Origin: Desmonostoc muscorum LEGE 12446
GTDB taxonomy: Bacteria > Cyanobacteriota > Cyanobacteriia > Cyanobacteriales > Nostocaceae
Assembly: GCF_015207005.2 (NCBI RefSeq)
Contig: NZ_JADEXS020000001.1
Span: forward strand, 7,711,001-7,775,000
Length of the DNA: 64,000 bases
Direction of reading: 5' to 3'
Positions 63,224 to 64,000 of this stretch are shown here, one piece after another (position 1 is the first letter of the stretch; every line of letters begins with the position of its first letter). The notes beneath the pieces were generated by a model, which saw only the letters and a list, made by a program, of their open reading frames with translations, made no database searches and was not told the origin of the DNA. The position numbers were made by a program, and so were the translations under genes.

Positions 63224-64000
63224 ATGAATATAGCAGTTGACCCGATTGCCAAGCTTCTAAACTATCAAATTACCGAGCAACTTTATACAAGCTTTAGAAC
63301 GCTGGTTTACCGCGCAATTCGAGAAGACGATCGACTTCCGGTGATTATCAAACTGCTTCACCAGGAGTATCCCACCTTCAGTGAACTACTCCAATTCCGC
63401 AATCAGTATACTATTGCCAAAAATCTCGACCTCCAAAGTATTGTTCGCCCCTACAGCTTAGAACCCTACCACAACAGCTATGCGTTGGTAATGGAGGATT
63501 TCGGCGGTATTTCTCTTCGAGAATGGATGAAAACAGCAATGGAGAGTAATCCCAATTTCTTGGAAGAGTTTTTAGATATTGCGATCGCTTTGAGTGAAAT
63601 TCTTGAGGGACTTTATCGCCATCGGGTGATTCACAAAGACATTAAGCCTGCCAACATTCTCATAAATCCGGAAACTAAGCAAGTCAAGTTAATAGATTTT
63701 AGTATTGCCTCGCTTTTGCCTAGAGAAACCCAGGAAATTCAGAATCCTAATGTCTTAGAAGGTACCCTCGTTTACCTTTCCCCTGAACAAACTGGACGGA
63801 TGAATCGCGGCATCGACTACCGCAGCGATTACTACTCGCTGGGAATTACATTTTATGAATTACTGACTGGACAGCTACCTTTTGAATGTAGCGATCCGAT
63901 GGAGTTGATTCACTGTCATATCGCCAAGCAGCCGCCAATATTGGCAAGGGGGGCAGGGGGCAGGGAGCAGGGGGGAGAAATTCCTCAAGTTCTCTGTGAT
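63224..64000 (+). CDS. Ser/Thr protein kinase domain of a large signalling protein (runs off right edge)
   Basis: 259 codons visible. MNIAVDPIAKLLNYQITEQL leads into a kinase fold: RAIREDDRLPVIIKLLHQEY (ATP Lys), YALVMEDFGGISLREWM, catalytic loop YRHRVIHKDIKPANILINPE (HKD for HRD), LIDFSIASLLPRE (DFS for DFG), GTLVYLSPEQTGRMNRGIDY RSDYYSLGITFYELLTGQLP. The MNRGIDYRSDYYSLG form is typical of cyanobacterial kinases fused to an AAA ATPase, GAF and histidine kinase (HstK type); the fusion is inferred since the rest is outside. After CHIAKQPPILA the sequence turns to repeat-encoded RGAGGREQGGE, then resumes IPQVLCD. Confidence 0.9.
   Translation, partial: MNIAVDPIAKLLNYQITEQLYTSFRTLVYRAIREDDRLPVIIKLLHQEYPTFSELLQFRNQYTIAKNLDLQSIVRPYSLEPYHNSYALVMEDFGGISLREWMKTAMESNPNFLEEFLDIAIALSEILEGLYRHRVIHKDIKPANILINPETKQVKLIDFSIASLLPRETQEIQNPNVLEGTLVYLSPEQTGRMNRGIDYRSDYYSLGITFYELLTGQLPFECSDPMELIHCHIAKQPPILARGAGGREQGGEIPQVLCD
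63946..63976. repeat. G-rich repeat inside the kinase gene
   Basis: GGGGGGCAGGGGGCAGGGAG CAGGGGG: the GGGGCAG/GGAGCAG repeat also found at 62161-62191, here in frame within the C-terminal lobe of the kinase domain. Confidence 0.85.

Overview
The window is chromosomal DNA of a filamentous, heterocyst-type cyanobacterium (Nostoc/Anabaena group). The evidence is the 5' end of rbcL, hemE, crtE, ycf54, a naturally split dnaE intein half, many GCGATCGC octamers, and abundant heptanucleotide tandem repeats (GGGGACT, ATTCTGA and similar) between genes. No tRNA, rRNA, prophage or CRISPR array was recognised. Layout: 1-8.3 kb holds rbcL (partial, minus), a secreted seven-repeat propeller protein, panB, a 59-aa ORF, a dicarboxylate symporter (minus) and dnaE-N with its intein half. 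8.3-9.8 kb holds a MITE, a VOC protein and a DUF433/DUF5615 toxin-antitoxin pair between 41-bp direct repeats. 10.4-15.7 kb holds a plus-strand run (GT2, sugar-binding lipoprotein, LD-carboxypeptidase) facing a minus-strand glycosyltransferase/methyltransferase pair preceded by a broken methyltransferase copy. 16-26 kb is mostly housekeeping (hemE, rph, pgl, FHA protein, M50 protease, SDRs, GNAT). 27-34.7 kb is a minus-strand phosphorelay cluster: a hybrid regulator, a membrane histidine kinase cut by an IS5-type element, and three small receiver proteins. 35-42 kb has an EF-G paralogue, a GAF-GAF-GGDEF cyclase, a TnpB remnant and a SWIM protein. 42-56 kb is repeat- and IS-rich: three unrelated 21-bp tandem arrays, a penicillin acylase, a defective IS4-type element, a PhoD-like phosphatase, a second histidine kinase cut by an ISAs1-type element, a PerM-type membrane protein, a NUDIX hydrolase and an OB-fold-like lipoprotein. 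56-64 kb has folD, crtE, a PAP2-like protein, a secreted protein, ycf54, an NTF2-like protein, pdxJ, a second DUF433/DUF5615 pair between duplicated pdxJ-upstream sequence, and the start of a Ser/Thr kinase. Main points for a second look: (1) three tandem arrays of unrelated sequence share a 21-bp period, 10-15 copies, an inverted repeat in each unit, and a position upstream of genes; (2) both toxin-antitoxin pairs sit between direct repeats that start 21-24 bp upstream of a neighbouring minus-strand gene; (3) heptanucleotide-type repeats are carried in frame inside four proteins (EF-G, penicillin acylase, a histidine kinase ATPase domain, a Ser/Thr kinase); (4) two sensor kinases are split by IS elements so precisely that removing the IS and one target duplication restores the frame.
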